DNA of 64,000 bases from CBDFGQ01 sp965247295 (GTDB lineage Bacteria; Chloroflexota; Dehalococcoidia; Lucifugimonadales; JAGWBF01), in assembly GCA_965247295.1 (NCBI GenBank), contig CBDFGQ010000006.1, forward strand, positions 434,001 through 498,000, read 5' to 3'. This document shows, piece by piece, positions 51,092-59,157 of this stretch. Position numbers and translations under genes: made by a program. The notes under the pieces are model-generated. The model worked only from the letters and a program-made list of their open reading frames with translations, was not told where the DNA came from and made no database searches. Numbering within the stretch: position 1 is the first letter of the stretch; each line of letters opens with the position of its first letter.

Positions 51092-52303
51092 ATGGCTCTT
51101 GACCTGTCCAAGACCCTGGTCCAGCTTGACGGCCTGGCACGACGCCTGTCCGACAGGCAGGACGACTGGGCGCAGCGCCTGGGCCGTGCCCTCGACGCTA
51201 TGAAGGGGGCCGATCCCTCCCAGGTGCGGCAGAAGATATCATCCAACGTGGGAAGGCCGTACCTGTGCGCGGACCTGGTGGACGGCCTTGCGGGAGCGTA
51301 TGGCCCTCAGGCCATCCCAGAGGACTTCTGCGTGGCGTCTGTGGACGGTTCCCACATAGACGTGGACCGCCACCTGCCGGTGCGCTGCTACCTCATCAAC
51401 ATCGGCGGTTGCCTCCTGACCTACGGCTCCGATCCCGGCGCGGAGCTTTTCAGCCGACCTACCCTTCATACAGAGGACCAAGACCTTTATATGACCAGCT
51501 CCGTTTCCGGGTCAAGGGATGAGGTGCCTGTGGAGGGGCTCCTGGTGGGGTTGAAGCGGTCCGTGCAGGAGGTGAGGGAGCTGGCGCAGCTGGCTCGGGA
51601 GGCCCCAGGCCAGCTGCCCCTGCTGGCCCTTGTCGATGGCTCTCTGGTGCTGTGGGGGCTGGCCGGCGGGGGGTACCAGCCGTTTGTCCGGGAGGAGATG
51701 GTTTCTCGCGGACTCATCCCCAGTCTGGACCAGCTCCGGGAGCTGTCCCTACTGCGGAGGTTGGTGGTCGCATCCTACATAAGCCTTCCCCAGAGCAGGG
51801 AGGTGGTGAACTTGCTTCGCCTCTACCTGTGCCCCAACGACGGGGAGGAGTGCCGCCAGGTCTGTAGCGGATACCGCTCCAGCCTGGCCCCATGCGACAT
51901 GCTGAGCGGTATTATGGACCGACACCTGTTTGGGGAGCTGCTGGCCCCGGGCGAGCGCTCCGACCTTTACATCACCAACTCGTCCGTCTCCAGGGATTTC
52001 TACGGTCCCCACAGGGTGCATTTCTACTACATGAACACGGGAGAGGAGATAGCTCGGGTAGAGATGCCGGAATGGGTCGCTATGGATGGTGGGGCCCTGG
52101 CACTGGGCCACGCCCTGATTATGGACCAGTGTATCCGAGGGAGGGGATACCCCACCGCGATCTCCGAAGCCCACGAGCAAGCTGTGCTCACCGGGCCCGA
52201 CAGGGAGAGCTTCAATGGGCTGGTGGCGGATACGCTGGCCCGTAACCGCCTGCCCGTATACACGTCGGAGAAGAACCTCTCCAAACGGGTGCGATGGCTG
52301 TGA
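51092..52303 (+). CDS. nurA: NurA-domain nuclease
   Basis: A 403-residue protein with the NurA RNase H-like nuclease fold. Catalytic acids are in FCVASVDGSHIDVD (~85-95) and LLALVDGSLVLWGL (~190), with a third acid in EWVAMDGGALALGH near the C-terminus. NurA resects DNA ends with the HerA helicase. It starts six bases after selB and is followed by an unknown protein and herA, all overlapping or close, so one operon. The selB link is probably positional. Confidence 0.88.
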   Translation: MALDLSKTLVQLDGLARRLSDRQDDWAQRLGRALDAMKGADPSQVRQKISSNVGRPYLCADLVDGLAGAYGPQAIPEDFCVASVDGSHIDVDRHLPVRCYLINIGGCLLTYGSDPGAELFSRPTLHTEDQDLYMTSSVSGSRDEVPVEGLLVGLKRSVQEVRELAQLAREAPGQLPLLALVDGSLVLWGLAGGGYQPFVREEMVSRGLIPSLDQLRELSLLRRLVVASYISLPQSREVVNLLRLYLCPNDGEECRQVCSGYRSSLAPCDMLSGIMDRHLFGELLAPGERSDLYITNSSVSRDFYGPHRVHFYYMNTGEEIARVEMPEWVAMDGGALALGHALIMDQCIRGRGYPTAISEAHEQAVLTGPDRESFNGLVADTLARNRLPVYTSEKNLSKRVRWL

Positions 52304-52977
52304 TGCAAGAGGGGTCCACGGAGGACGGGACGGCCCTCGAGCGCATCGGCGAGGTGGTGGAGTCCGCGTCGGACCGGTTCACGGCCCAGTGCTATGTCTT
52401 ATACAGTTCGCCACCCCTGGGAGCATTCGTCCGCACCCTCACCCCGGCCTCGGGCAACCCGTCTCCCACCGGGGGAGAGGACGGGAGTCAGGGTATCTAC
52501 GCCGTCGTGTACGGCATACGGACCGAGCCCCTCGACCCCAGCCGGCCCATCGTCGCCAGGGGCCAGGAAGAGGACAGGGAAGAGGATATTTACCGCAGCA
52601 ACCCACAGCTGGCGCGCCTGATGTCCACCCGTTTGGACGCCCTCATCGTCGGGCACGGCGACGGGGCCAACGTGCACCAGTACCTGCCCGGCCAGCCTCC
52701 CCGGATCCACGCCTTTGTCTATAGCTGCACCCCAGAGGAAACGGAACAGTTCACCCGTTCGCTGGACTACCTGAACCTGCTGGTCAACTCCTTTCCCGCG
52801 GGTCGGGGTATGGCCGACGAGGTCATCGCCGCTTGCCTCCGTCACGCCAGCGCTCAGGTAGAGGACTCCCGTGACTTCCTGGTGCGGGCGGCCAGGGAGC
52901 TGGCTGGCCAGCTCGCGGAAGACGTGTCACGGCTAAACTCTATTCTGAGGAGGCTTTCCCCATGGCCGGCGGACTGA
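52294..52977 (+). CDS. Uncharacterised protein between NurA and HerA
   Basis: A 227-residue protein whose ATG lies 10 bases inside the end of nurA and whose 3' end overlaps the start of herA by 16 bases, so it is translationally linked to both. It is predicted mostly helical at the C-terminus (FTRSLDYLNLLVNSFP, VIAACLRHASAQVEDSRDFLVRAARELAGQLAEDVSRLNSILRRL). Residues ~47-65 (RTLTPASGNPSPTGGEDG) are translated from a repeat-like CCCTCACCCC...GGGGGAGAGG block (52434-52490), an in-frame insertion. No known domain was recognised; a role in the HerA-NurA complex is inferred from order only. Confidence 0.6.
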   Translation: MAVMQEGSTEDGTALERIGEVVESASDRFTAQCYVLYSSPPLGAFVRTLTPASGNPSPTGGEDGSQGIYAVVYGIRTEPLDPSRPIVARGQEEDREEDIYRSNPQLARLMSTRLDALIVGHGDGANVHQYLPGQPPRIHAFVYSCTPEETEQFTRSLDYLNLLVNSFPAGRGMADEVIAACLRHASAQVEDSRDFLVRAARELAGQLAEDVSRLNSILRRLSPWPAD

Positions 52978-54620
52978 CTTCACGCGAATCTAATGGCAAG
53001 CTGCTGGGCGCCGTGGTGGATGGGTCTCTGACCCGGGGTGTGGAGATACGCCTCGACCCCACTACCTCCGTTGAGGACATCAAGGTTGGCACCTTCGTGA
53101 CCGTCCATGGGGAGAGGTTGCGTTTTTTCGGCGTCGTCACCGACGTGGCCCTCGGAACTTCGGACACAAGTCTTAGGTACAACCCTCCCGACGTCAGCGA
53201 CCCCTTCGTCGCACAGGTGGTCGCCGGCACCATGGCTTACGGCACCATCTCGGTGCTTCCGGCCCTGACAATGCCGGCCGTGATGGGAGATTCCTCGGGA
53301 CCCTCGCCCGCCAAGACCGTGCCCGCCCACTTCTCCAGCGTGTACGCCGCATCGGAGCGGGACGTTGGCCTGGTGTTCGGCGGCGAGGACGAGCGCCACT
53401 TCTGGATCGGCAACCCGCTGGACATGGAGGCCAAGGTGTGCCTGGACCTGAAGGCTCTGACCGAGCGTTCCATTGGGGTCTTCGGCAAGACCGGCACGGG
53501 CAAGACCTTCCTCACCCGCCTGCTCCTCGTCGGCATCATCCAGAGCGACTTGGCCTCAAGCCTCATCTTCGATATGCACAGCGAGTATGGTTGGCAAGGC
53601 CGCAGAGAAGGGGGTACTGTCGTCAAAGGGCTGAAACAGCTTTTCCCTTCCAAGGTTGCCGTATTCTCTCTGGACGAGGAGAGCTCACGCCGCAGGGGAC
53701 TCTCCCCCGACGAGGTGGTTCGCATCGGCTACGACGAGATAGGGCCAGAAGACGTCGAGGTGCTTCAAGAGAACCTGGGCCTTTCCTCCGCCGCCACCGA
53801 CGCGGCACACAGCCTGGAGCGACGCCTTGGAGCCAGGCGGTGGCTGGAGGAGTTCCTTTCCCTGGAGGGAAGGGATGCGGTGTTCGACCAGGCATCCCAA
53901 ATTGGCGTGCAACCCCAGGCCCTGGCAGCCCTGCACAACAGGCTCTCCCGCTTCAAGAGATACGGCTTCCTGAGCCCCAGTGTCCAGTACGACTCGGTGC
54001 AGCGCATCCTGGAGCACCTCGACCGGGGGATGCACGTGGTGCTGGAGTTCGGCCGGTACGGCAACGACCTCAACGCCTATATCCTGGTGTCCAACCTCCT
54101 CACCAGGCGCATCCACGAGCGGTACGTGCGGCGCAAGGAGGAGTCGGAGGGTGGTGAAGGGGTGGAGCCCCGGCCCCTGGTGATTACCATCGAGGAGTCC
54201 CACAAGTTTCTCAGCCCCTCGGTGGCCTCCCAGACCATCTTCGGGACCATCGCCCGGGAGATGCGCAAGTACAACGTGACCCTCATGGTGATCGACCAGC
54301 GGCCCGGCGCCATAGACTCGGAGGTGATGAGCCAGGTGGGCACCAGGCTTACCTGCCTGCTGGACGACGACAGGGACATAGACGCGGTCCTGGGCGGAGC
54401 ACCGGGCAGCCGAGAGCTGAGGGCGGTCCTGGCCCGGCTGGAGTCCAGGCAACAGGCTCTCATCTTCGGCCATGCAGTGCCCATGCCCGTGGTGGTCCAC
54501 ACCAGGGAGTACGGCTCGCCCAGGTTCTACTCCGAGTTGAGCACCCCCCTTCCCAGGCGAGCAGAAGATGGCGCCGGGCCGCAACGATCCCTGAAGGAGG
54601 AGATAGGGGACCTGTTTTAG
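52962..54620 (+). CDS. herA: HerA-family DNA translocase ATPase
   Basis: A 552-residue FtsK/HerA-type ATPase. An N-terminal HAS-barrel-like domain (~10-140) precedes the P-loop GKTGTGKTFLTR (~175-186). Walker B is in PLVITIEESHKFL and the arginine-rich end of the domain has REMRKYNVTLMVIDQRPGAIDSEVMSQVG, a HerA hallmark. It forms a hexameric pump that works with NurA on double-strand break ends; HerA-type ATPases also occur in phage-defence modules. The genes nurA, unknown and herA form one overlapping unit. Confidence 0.93.
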   Translation: MAGGLTSRESNGKLLGAVVDGSLTRGVEIRLDPTTSVEDIKVGTFVTVHGERLRFFGVVTDVALGTSDTSLRYNPPDVSDPFVAQVVAGTMAYGTISVLPALTMPAVMGDSSGPSPAKTVPAHFSSVYAASERDVGLVFGGEDERHFWIGNPLDMEAKVCLDLKALTERSIGVFGKTGTGKTFLTRLLLVGIIQSDLASSLIFDMHSEYGWQGRREGGTVVKGLKQLFPSKVAVFSLDEESSRRRGLSPDEVVRIGYDEIGPEDVEVLQENLGLSSAATDAAHSLERRLGARRWLEEFLSLEGRDAVFDQASQIGVQPQALAALHNRLSRFKRYGFLSPSVQYDSVQRILEHLDRGMHVVLEFGRYGNDLNAYILVSNLLTRRIHERYVRRKEESEGGEGVEPRPLVITIEESHKFLSPSVASQTIFGTIAREMRKYNVTLMVIDQRPGAIDSEVMSQVGTRLTCLLDDDRDIDAVLGGAPGSRELRAVLARLESRQQALIFGHAVPMPVVVHTREYGSPRFYSELSTPLPRRAEDGAGPQRSLKEEIGDLF

Positions 54621-54764
54621 GTCGCGCTAATATGCATTTTTGGGGTCGGACGTTACCCGCAAAGCGTCTCCGTACACTCGACAGCAAATATCCGAGCTCC
54701 TCGTACGGGGTGAACAAGAACTTGCTCCAGCGCTTCTAACACGGGACTGCTCAAAGGAGACGAT

Positions 54765-55136
54765 ATGCAAATCTATAGCCAAACCGAACTCCGAGACCTG
54801 GTGGACGCTTTGAACGCACTCCATCCCCCTTTTGACCAGTGGAAGTACACGAACTCGCGCAAGGGACATGAAGACGAGTTCGGCGCCATAATTCAAAACG
54901 GTGATGTGTATTTCAAGCGGGAACATGGCGGTTATGACCAAGCGTTGAAGCTCTCAAGAGATTCCATGGAGAAGTTAGTATTTTGTATCTTCGATGGAAA
55001 CCTCGGGCTGTTGGCGATGTGTAAAAGGTTAGTTGAAGAATATCAGGAGGCGGTAGCGGAGGACCACCGCAAGCACAGCCCCCTGCCAGGATTACTTGAC
55101 CACTTAGAAAAGAGCAGCAGCTCAGAGGCTCCATGA
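54765..55136 (+). CDS. Hypothetical protein, 123 residues
   Basis: Starts ATG after AAAGGAG at 54765. The sequence (MQIYSQTELRDLVDALNALHPPFDQWKYTNSRKGHEDEFGAIIQNGDVYFKREHGGYDQALKLS...) is mixed alpha/beta and soluble. Its stop overlaps a downstream ATG (ATGA). No known domain; not clearly part of the herA unit (145-base gap). Confidence 0.5.
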   Translation: MQIYSQTELRDLVDALNALHPPFDQWKYTNSRKGHEDEFGAIIQNGDVYFKREHGGYDQALKLSRDSMEKLVFCIFDGNLGLLAMCKRLVEEYQEAVAEDHRKHSPLPGLLDHLEKSSSSEAP

Positions 55137-55222
55137 CGGCCCCGGTGCGGTTCGAGGACTCCGTCACCTTGAACGGCCAGGCGCTGGAGCTCACCATACC
55201 GCCTTCGCGTACATCCGATTAG
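55133..55222 (+). other. Tiny coupled ORF, 29 codons
   Basis: ATG at 55133 overlaps the preceding stop (ATGA) and reads MTAPVRFEDSVTLNGQALEL..., ending at TAG 55220-55222. It looks like the start of a larger protein cut short by a stop. It may be a gene remnant. Confidence 0.3.
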
Positions 55223-55257
55223 AGCCTCTTCAGTTACCCTGGCGGGTCCCCCGATGG

Positions 55258-55345
55258 TACAATGTGAGGTGTGAACGTCGCGTACTCCAGGCCCACGACT
55301 ACGGCCCCGCCCTAACGTAACTCAGGCATAGGGCGGGGTTATATT
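55258..55345 (+). promoter_or_regulatory. Extended -10 promoter and GC hairpin with T-run before the dehydrogenase
   Basis: TACAAT at 55258-55263 is preceded by TGG (extended -10). A hairpin CCCCGCCCT (55305-55313) / AGGGCGGGG (55330-55338) followed by TTATATTTT lies between this start and the GTG at 55369. Either the upstream unit ends here or this is an attenuator for the dehydrogenase. Confidence 0.45.
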
Positions 55346-55368
55346 TTGGGGGAAGGCGGGACACGCAG

Positions 55369-56439
55369 GTGGACATCCTCAGCTACATGGGAACGCACGG
55401 CCACGAGCAGATCGTGGCCTGCTCGGAGCCCGCGGCGGGCCTGCGGGCCTTCATCGCCATCCACGACACCACCCTGGGCCCCGCCATGGGAGGGCTGCGG
55501 ATATGGCCCCATAAGACAGAGGAGGAGGCCATGTTGGATGCGCTTCGCCTCTCGAAGGCCATGACCTACAAGTCGGCGGCGGCGGGCCTGCCCCTGGGCG
55601 GGGGCAAGGCCGTCATCATGGCTGACCCCCATAAGGACAAGACCGAGGCGATGCTGCGCGCCTACGCCCGCCACGTGGATGCCCTCGGCGGCCGGTACAT
55701 CACCACCACCGACGTGGGCTCTACGATGCGGGACCTGGAGTACATCGCGATGGAGACCAGGCACGTGACGGGTCTGCCCACCTCCATGGGGGGTAGTGGT
55801 GAGACTTCACTGCTCACCGGGCTGGGGGTGTACATGGGGATGAAAGCCTGCGCTAAGGCCGTGTGGGGGTCCGACTCCCTCTCGGGCAGGACCGTGGCCG
55901 TGCAGGGCTTTGGAAAGGTGGCCTATCATACGGCCCAGCACCTGGCCAAGGAGGGCGTGACCATCGTGGCCACCGACGTATACGAGGGTGCGCTGGAGGT
56001 GGCCCGCAAGCTGGGTGCCAAGGTAGTGGGCACCGAGGAGATCTACGACGTTCCCTGCGACATCTTCTCTCCCTGCGCCTTGGGAGGGGTCCTGAACCGC
56101 CGCACCATCCCTCGCCTGAAGTGCCGCATCGTGGCGGGCGGGGCCAATAATCAGCTCCTAGAGGACGAGGACGGCTATACGCTCAACCGGAAGGGCATAT
56201 TATACGCCCCTGACTACATCATAAACGCGGGTGGAATTATCAACGTCTCATGCGAGATGAACGGAAGCTACAGTGTGGAACGTGCCACGCAGATGACCGA
56301 GCGCATCTACGAGACCCTGGAGCGGGTGCTACACACCGCTTCCACGGAGGAGATTCCGACATCCCAGGCGGCCGACCGGCTTGCGGTGGAGCGGATAGAG
56401 TCGGTCCGCAAGGTCAAGGGTATCTTCCGCCCCCGTTGA
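55369..56439 (+). CDS. Glu/Leu/Phe/Val-type amino acid dehydrogenase
   Basis: A 356-residue NAD-dependent enzyme of leucine/valine dehydrogenase length. The catalytic region has GPAMGGLRIWP, KAMTYKSAAAGLPLGGGKAVI and TTTDVGSTMRDLEYIAMETRHVTG. The Rossmann domain begins TVAVQGFGKVAYHTAQHLA. It oxidatively deaminates branched-chain or aromatic amino acids; the specific substrate is inferred from length and motifs, closest to leucine dehydrogenase. The start is GTG at 55369 with GGAAGG upstream. Confidence 0.9.
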   Translation: MDILSYMGTHGHEQIVACSEPAAGLRAFIAIHDTTLGPAMGGLRIWPHKTEEEAMLDALRLSKAMTYKSAAAGLPLGGGKAVIMADPHKDKTEAMLRAYARHVDALGGRYITTTDVGSTMRDLEYIAMETRHVTGLPTSMGGSGETSLLTGLGVYMGMKACAKAVWGSDSLSGRTVAVQGFGKVAYHTAQHLAKEGVTIVATDVYEGALEVARKLGAKVVGTEEIYDVPCDIFSPCALGGVLNRRTIPRLKCRIVAGGANNQLLEDEDGYTLNRKGILYAPDYIINAGGIINVSCEMNGSYSVERATQMTERIYETLERVLHTASTEEIPTSQAADRLAVERIESVRKVKGIFRPR

Positions 56440-56464
56440 AGCGGCCCGGATTGATACTGTATTT

Positions 56465-56677
56465 CTAGGACGCCATGGTCGGCGCGTCGAAGGTAGGAGT
56501 CTTGTTGCGGTGTGCGCTGTCGCAGAAGGGCTTGTTGTCGGACATGCCGCAGCGGCACAGGGATACCCACTGGCCCTCGGGCAGCTTGAACTCGTTGCCC
56601 TCGTGGTCCACCATGGTCATGGGTCCCTCCACCCTGTATGGGCCGTTCGTCCGGACCGTTATCTTTACGTCAGCCAT
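56465..56677 (-). CDS. CDGSH iron-sulfur domain protein
   Basis: A 70-residue protein with a [2Fe-2S] cluster bound by Cys41, Cys43, Cys52 and His56 in SLCRCGMSDNKPFCDSAH, the CDGSH signature. GGGAGGTCAG directly precedes the ATG at 56677. A short beta region precedes the cluster. Bacterial CDGSH proteins are redox or Fe-S transfer proteins. It stands alone on the minus strand. Confidence 0.93.
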   Translation of the reverse strand: MADVKITVRTNGPYRVEGPMTMVDHEGNEFKLPEGQWVSLCRCGMSDNKPFCDSAHRNKTPTFDAPTMAS

Positions 56678-56818
56678 CTGACCTCCCATTCGTTCTAGGG
56701 TTGAGTGAATGCGTATGCAGGTAGACCGGCATAGTGGCCTACGGCGGTGACTATTCTGCCACCAAAGGCGTGGGGTGTCAATCGCGCCTCGTCGGGCTGA
56801 CGTAGCCTCGGGCCAAGC

Positions 56819-57190
56819 CTACCCGTATCCCAGCCGCTCCAGGTCCTCCTCGCTCATGCCCAGGTAGTGCCCCACCTCGTGTAGTACCGTGACCCTTATC
56901 TCGCGGACCACGTCCTCGCGGGAGGAGGAGGCCGATTCGATGGCCCGCTGGAACAGAGTTATGGTGTCCGGCAGAAGAGGCAGCCCGCCGTCTCGCTCCC
57001 CTAACGGTACGCCGGTGTACAGCCCGAACAGCTGGCCCCGTCCCGTGACTCCAGCCTCATCCAGCTCCTCAGCGCTGGGCCAGTCCTCCACCAGAATGGC
57101 CACATTTTCCATGGAGCGTTTAACCCCTTGCGGCAATTCCTCCAGCGCCTGGCGGACCAATCTCTCGAACTCCTCGCGGCTCAGGTGCAT
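56819..57190 (-). CDS. Zincin-like metallopeptidase, HExxH (PF06262 type)
   Basis: A 123-residue protein with zinc motif HEVGHYLGM, residues 104-112: His104, Glu105 and His108, followed by the Met-turn-like GM. This fits the short predicted metallopeptidase family PF06262 (~120-130 residues). Its start lies within six bases of the endonuclease IV gene's end, so the pair is co-transcribed. The natural substrate is unknown. Confidence 0.88.
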   Translation of the reverse strand: MHLSREEFERLVRQALEELPQGVKRSMENVAILVEDWPSAEELDEAGVTGRGQLFGLYTGVPLGERDGGLPLLPDTITLFQRAIESASSSREDVVREIRVTVLHEVGHYLGMSEEDLERLGYG

Positions 57191-57195
57191 TGGGG

Positions 57196-58056
57196 TCAGG
57201 ATGCCACCCGGGCACGGATGTCTTTCAATATGTCCAGGTTCTCCTTATCGGGGCCCTTGTTCTCGGCGCCGGGCACCTCCAGGAAGAAGGGCAGTTCCCG
57301 GAAGGCCGGGTTACCCATGATGTTCTCGAAACCGCTCATGCCGATGTATCCCTGGCCGATGTTCTCGTGGCGGTCCACGCCTCCTCCAAGGGCGTACTTG
57401 GAGTCATTGGCGTGCACGGCCACCAGGTTTTCCAGCCCGATGCTCTCGTCAAACTCCGCTAGCATGGCGTCCAGGCCATCCTTGGTGGCCACATCGTACC
57501 CGGCGGCGTAGGAGTGCTGGGTGTCCAGACACACCTTGAGCCTTCCCCTGTGGACCTGGTCCACCGCAGCGATAATCCGGCCCAGCTCCTCCAGCTTTGC
57601 CCCGATGTGCTGTCCCATGCCGGCCGTGTTTTCCAGGGTGAGCCAGGGGCCTTCGGGGGAGCTCTCCAGGACCCGCTCCAGACTGGACACCGTCTGTCTA
57701 AAAATAGCCTCATAGCCGGCGCCCTTGTGGCTTCCCGGGTGCAGAACCACCCCGCTGGCCCCGACTTCGGCGGCCAGGGCCATGCAGTTGATAAGAGACT
57801 CGATACCCTTCTCCAGCAAGGCCGGGTTGGGCGTGCCCAGATTGATGAGGTAGATAGCGTGGAAGTAGATGGGGGTGATGCCCGCCGCCGTCGACTTCTC
57901 CCTAAAGTCGCTGGCCAAGGCCTCGGGGACGGGCTTGAAGGCCCAGCTCTGGGGCGAGGAGCCGAATATCTGTATGGCCTCACAACCCAACTCCACGCCG
58001 CGGTCAATGGCTTTAACCAGGCCTCCCGCGGTGGACACGTGGGCTCCGAGCCTCAT
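57196..58056 (-). CDS. nfo: Endonuclease IV (AP endonuclease)
   Basis: A 286-residue TIM-barrel Zn nuclease that cuts at abasic sites in base excision repair. Landmarks are RLGAHVSTAGGLVKAI, FHAIYLINLGTPNP, GVVLHPGSHKGAGYEAI, LTLENTAGMGQHIG, VCLDTQHSYAAGYD, VHANDSKYALGGGVDRHENIGQG and LEVPGAENKG. The His and Asp/Glu zinc ligands lie in these blocks. Length is standard. Confidence 0.97.
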   Translation of the reverse strand: MRLGAHVSTAGGLVKAIDRGVELGCEAIQIFGSSPQSWAFKPVPEALASDFREKSTAAGITPIYFHAIYLINLGTPNPALLEKGIESLINCMALAAEVGASGVVLHPGSHKGAGYEAIFRQTVSSLERVLESSPEGPWLTLENTAGMGQHIGAKLEELGRIIAAVDQVHRGRLKVCLDTQHSYAAGYDVATKDGLDAMLAEFDESIGLENLVAVHANDSKYALGGGVDRHENIGQGYIGMSGFENIMGNPAFRELPFFLEVPGAENKGPDKENLDILKDIRARVAS

Positions 58057-58180
58057 GGGTCCCCCTTTCGGTGAGTGTGCTGGCGAATCACGTTACAGTG
58101 GATTTATAAGCCCACCCTCGTACGCCGCAGCAAGGGCCGGCGCCTGGCAGTCGGGTCAAGCTAGGGCTGTGACTGCTACG

Positions 58181-59155
58181 CTAGCCCCCGGGGGCGCCAC
58201 TTGCCGGCGCCCGCCTGGGAAAGCGCAGCGCCCTGCGTATCTCGCCAAGGTCCCACATCACCAGGAACTGGCTGGCTACACCCACGGAGCTGTAGGTGCC
58301 CACTACCACCCCTATGGCCAGCACCAACAGGAGGCCCCGGATGGTTGGACCGCCGAACAGGAGCAGCGCCAGCAGGACAAAAAGCGTGGTGAGGCTGGTG
58401 TTTAGGGAACGTGCCAGGGTCTCCATGATGCTGGTATTTATAACTCCGGGCAGGGGCCGGTCTATGTTTCGGGCCACGTTCTCCCTGATACGGTCGAAGA
58501 CGACGATGGTGTCGTTCACACTGTACCCCAGCACGGTCAGCAGCCCCACGATAAACATGGCGTTTACTTCCAGGTTTATTACCTTGCCCAGAATAGAGAA
58601 GACCCCGATGATGAGGGCCATGTCGTGGACGAGGGCGACGATGGCGGAGACGCCGTAGCGAAAGGAGTTGGGTATCGCTCGAAACGCCCAGGTTACGTAC
58701 ACGAGGATCCCTATGGCCGCCAGGATGACGACTACAATGGCGTAGGTGACCGTCTCACTGGCTATGATGGAGGATACGCTGTCGAACTCCCTGAGCTCAA
58801 TTGGGGCTATATCTGCGGCCAAAGCCTCCTCGACGATGGCTATCTCGGAAGTGATGGTGCCGTCGGTCGCGTCCACCTCCGGCTCCAACACGTCGGTGCG
58901 TATGAAGACGGACCGGGCTCCGGTCTTCTGTATCAGCGCCTCGGGATGGCCCAGGCCGGTGAGCACGGCCCTGATATCGTCCTCGTTTATCTCTTCTTGC
59001 AGGCCCGCCTCGGCGAAGGTTATATTCAGCGCAGACCCACTGGTGAAGTCGATGCCTGGCTTTAGGGCCGGGGGTATCATCAAGGAGATAAGCCCCGGAA
59101 GGATAATTAACGCCGAGATGAGAAAGAACCAACGCCTTTTTCCCACAATGTCCAA
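58181..59155 (-). CDS. secF: Protein-export membrane protein SecF
   Basis: A 324-residue RND-type subunit of the SecDF complex. One N-terminal helix (RRWFFLISALIILPGLISLMIP) carries GIDFTSG at ~36. A periplasmic domain (~45-130) has the repeat-like EDDIRAVLTGLGHPEALIQ. Five C-terminal helices have the SecF hallmarks VALVHDMALIIG and GYSVNDTIVVFDRIREN. SecDF uses the proton gradient to help Sec translocation. Its ATG lies two bases after the secD stop. Confidence 0.95.
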   Translation of the reverse strand: MDIVGKRRWFFLISALIILPGLISLMIPPALKPGIDFTSGSALNITFAEAGLQEEINEDDIRAVLTGLGHPEALIQKTGARSVFIRTDVLEPEVDATDGTITSEIAIVEEALAADIAPIELREFDSVSSIIASETVTYAIVVVILAAIGILVYVTWAFRAIPNSFRYGVSAIVALVHDMALIIGVFSILGKVINLEVNAMFIVGLLTVLGYSVNDTIVVFDRIRENVARNIDRPLPGVINTSIMETLARSLNTSLTTLFVLLALLLFGGPTIRGLLLVLAIGVVVGTYSSVGVASQFLVMWDLGEIRRALRFPRRAPASGAPGG

Positions 59156-59157
59156 GT

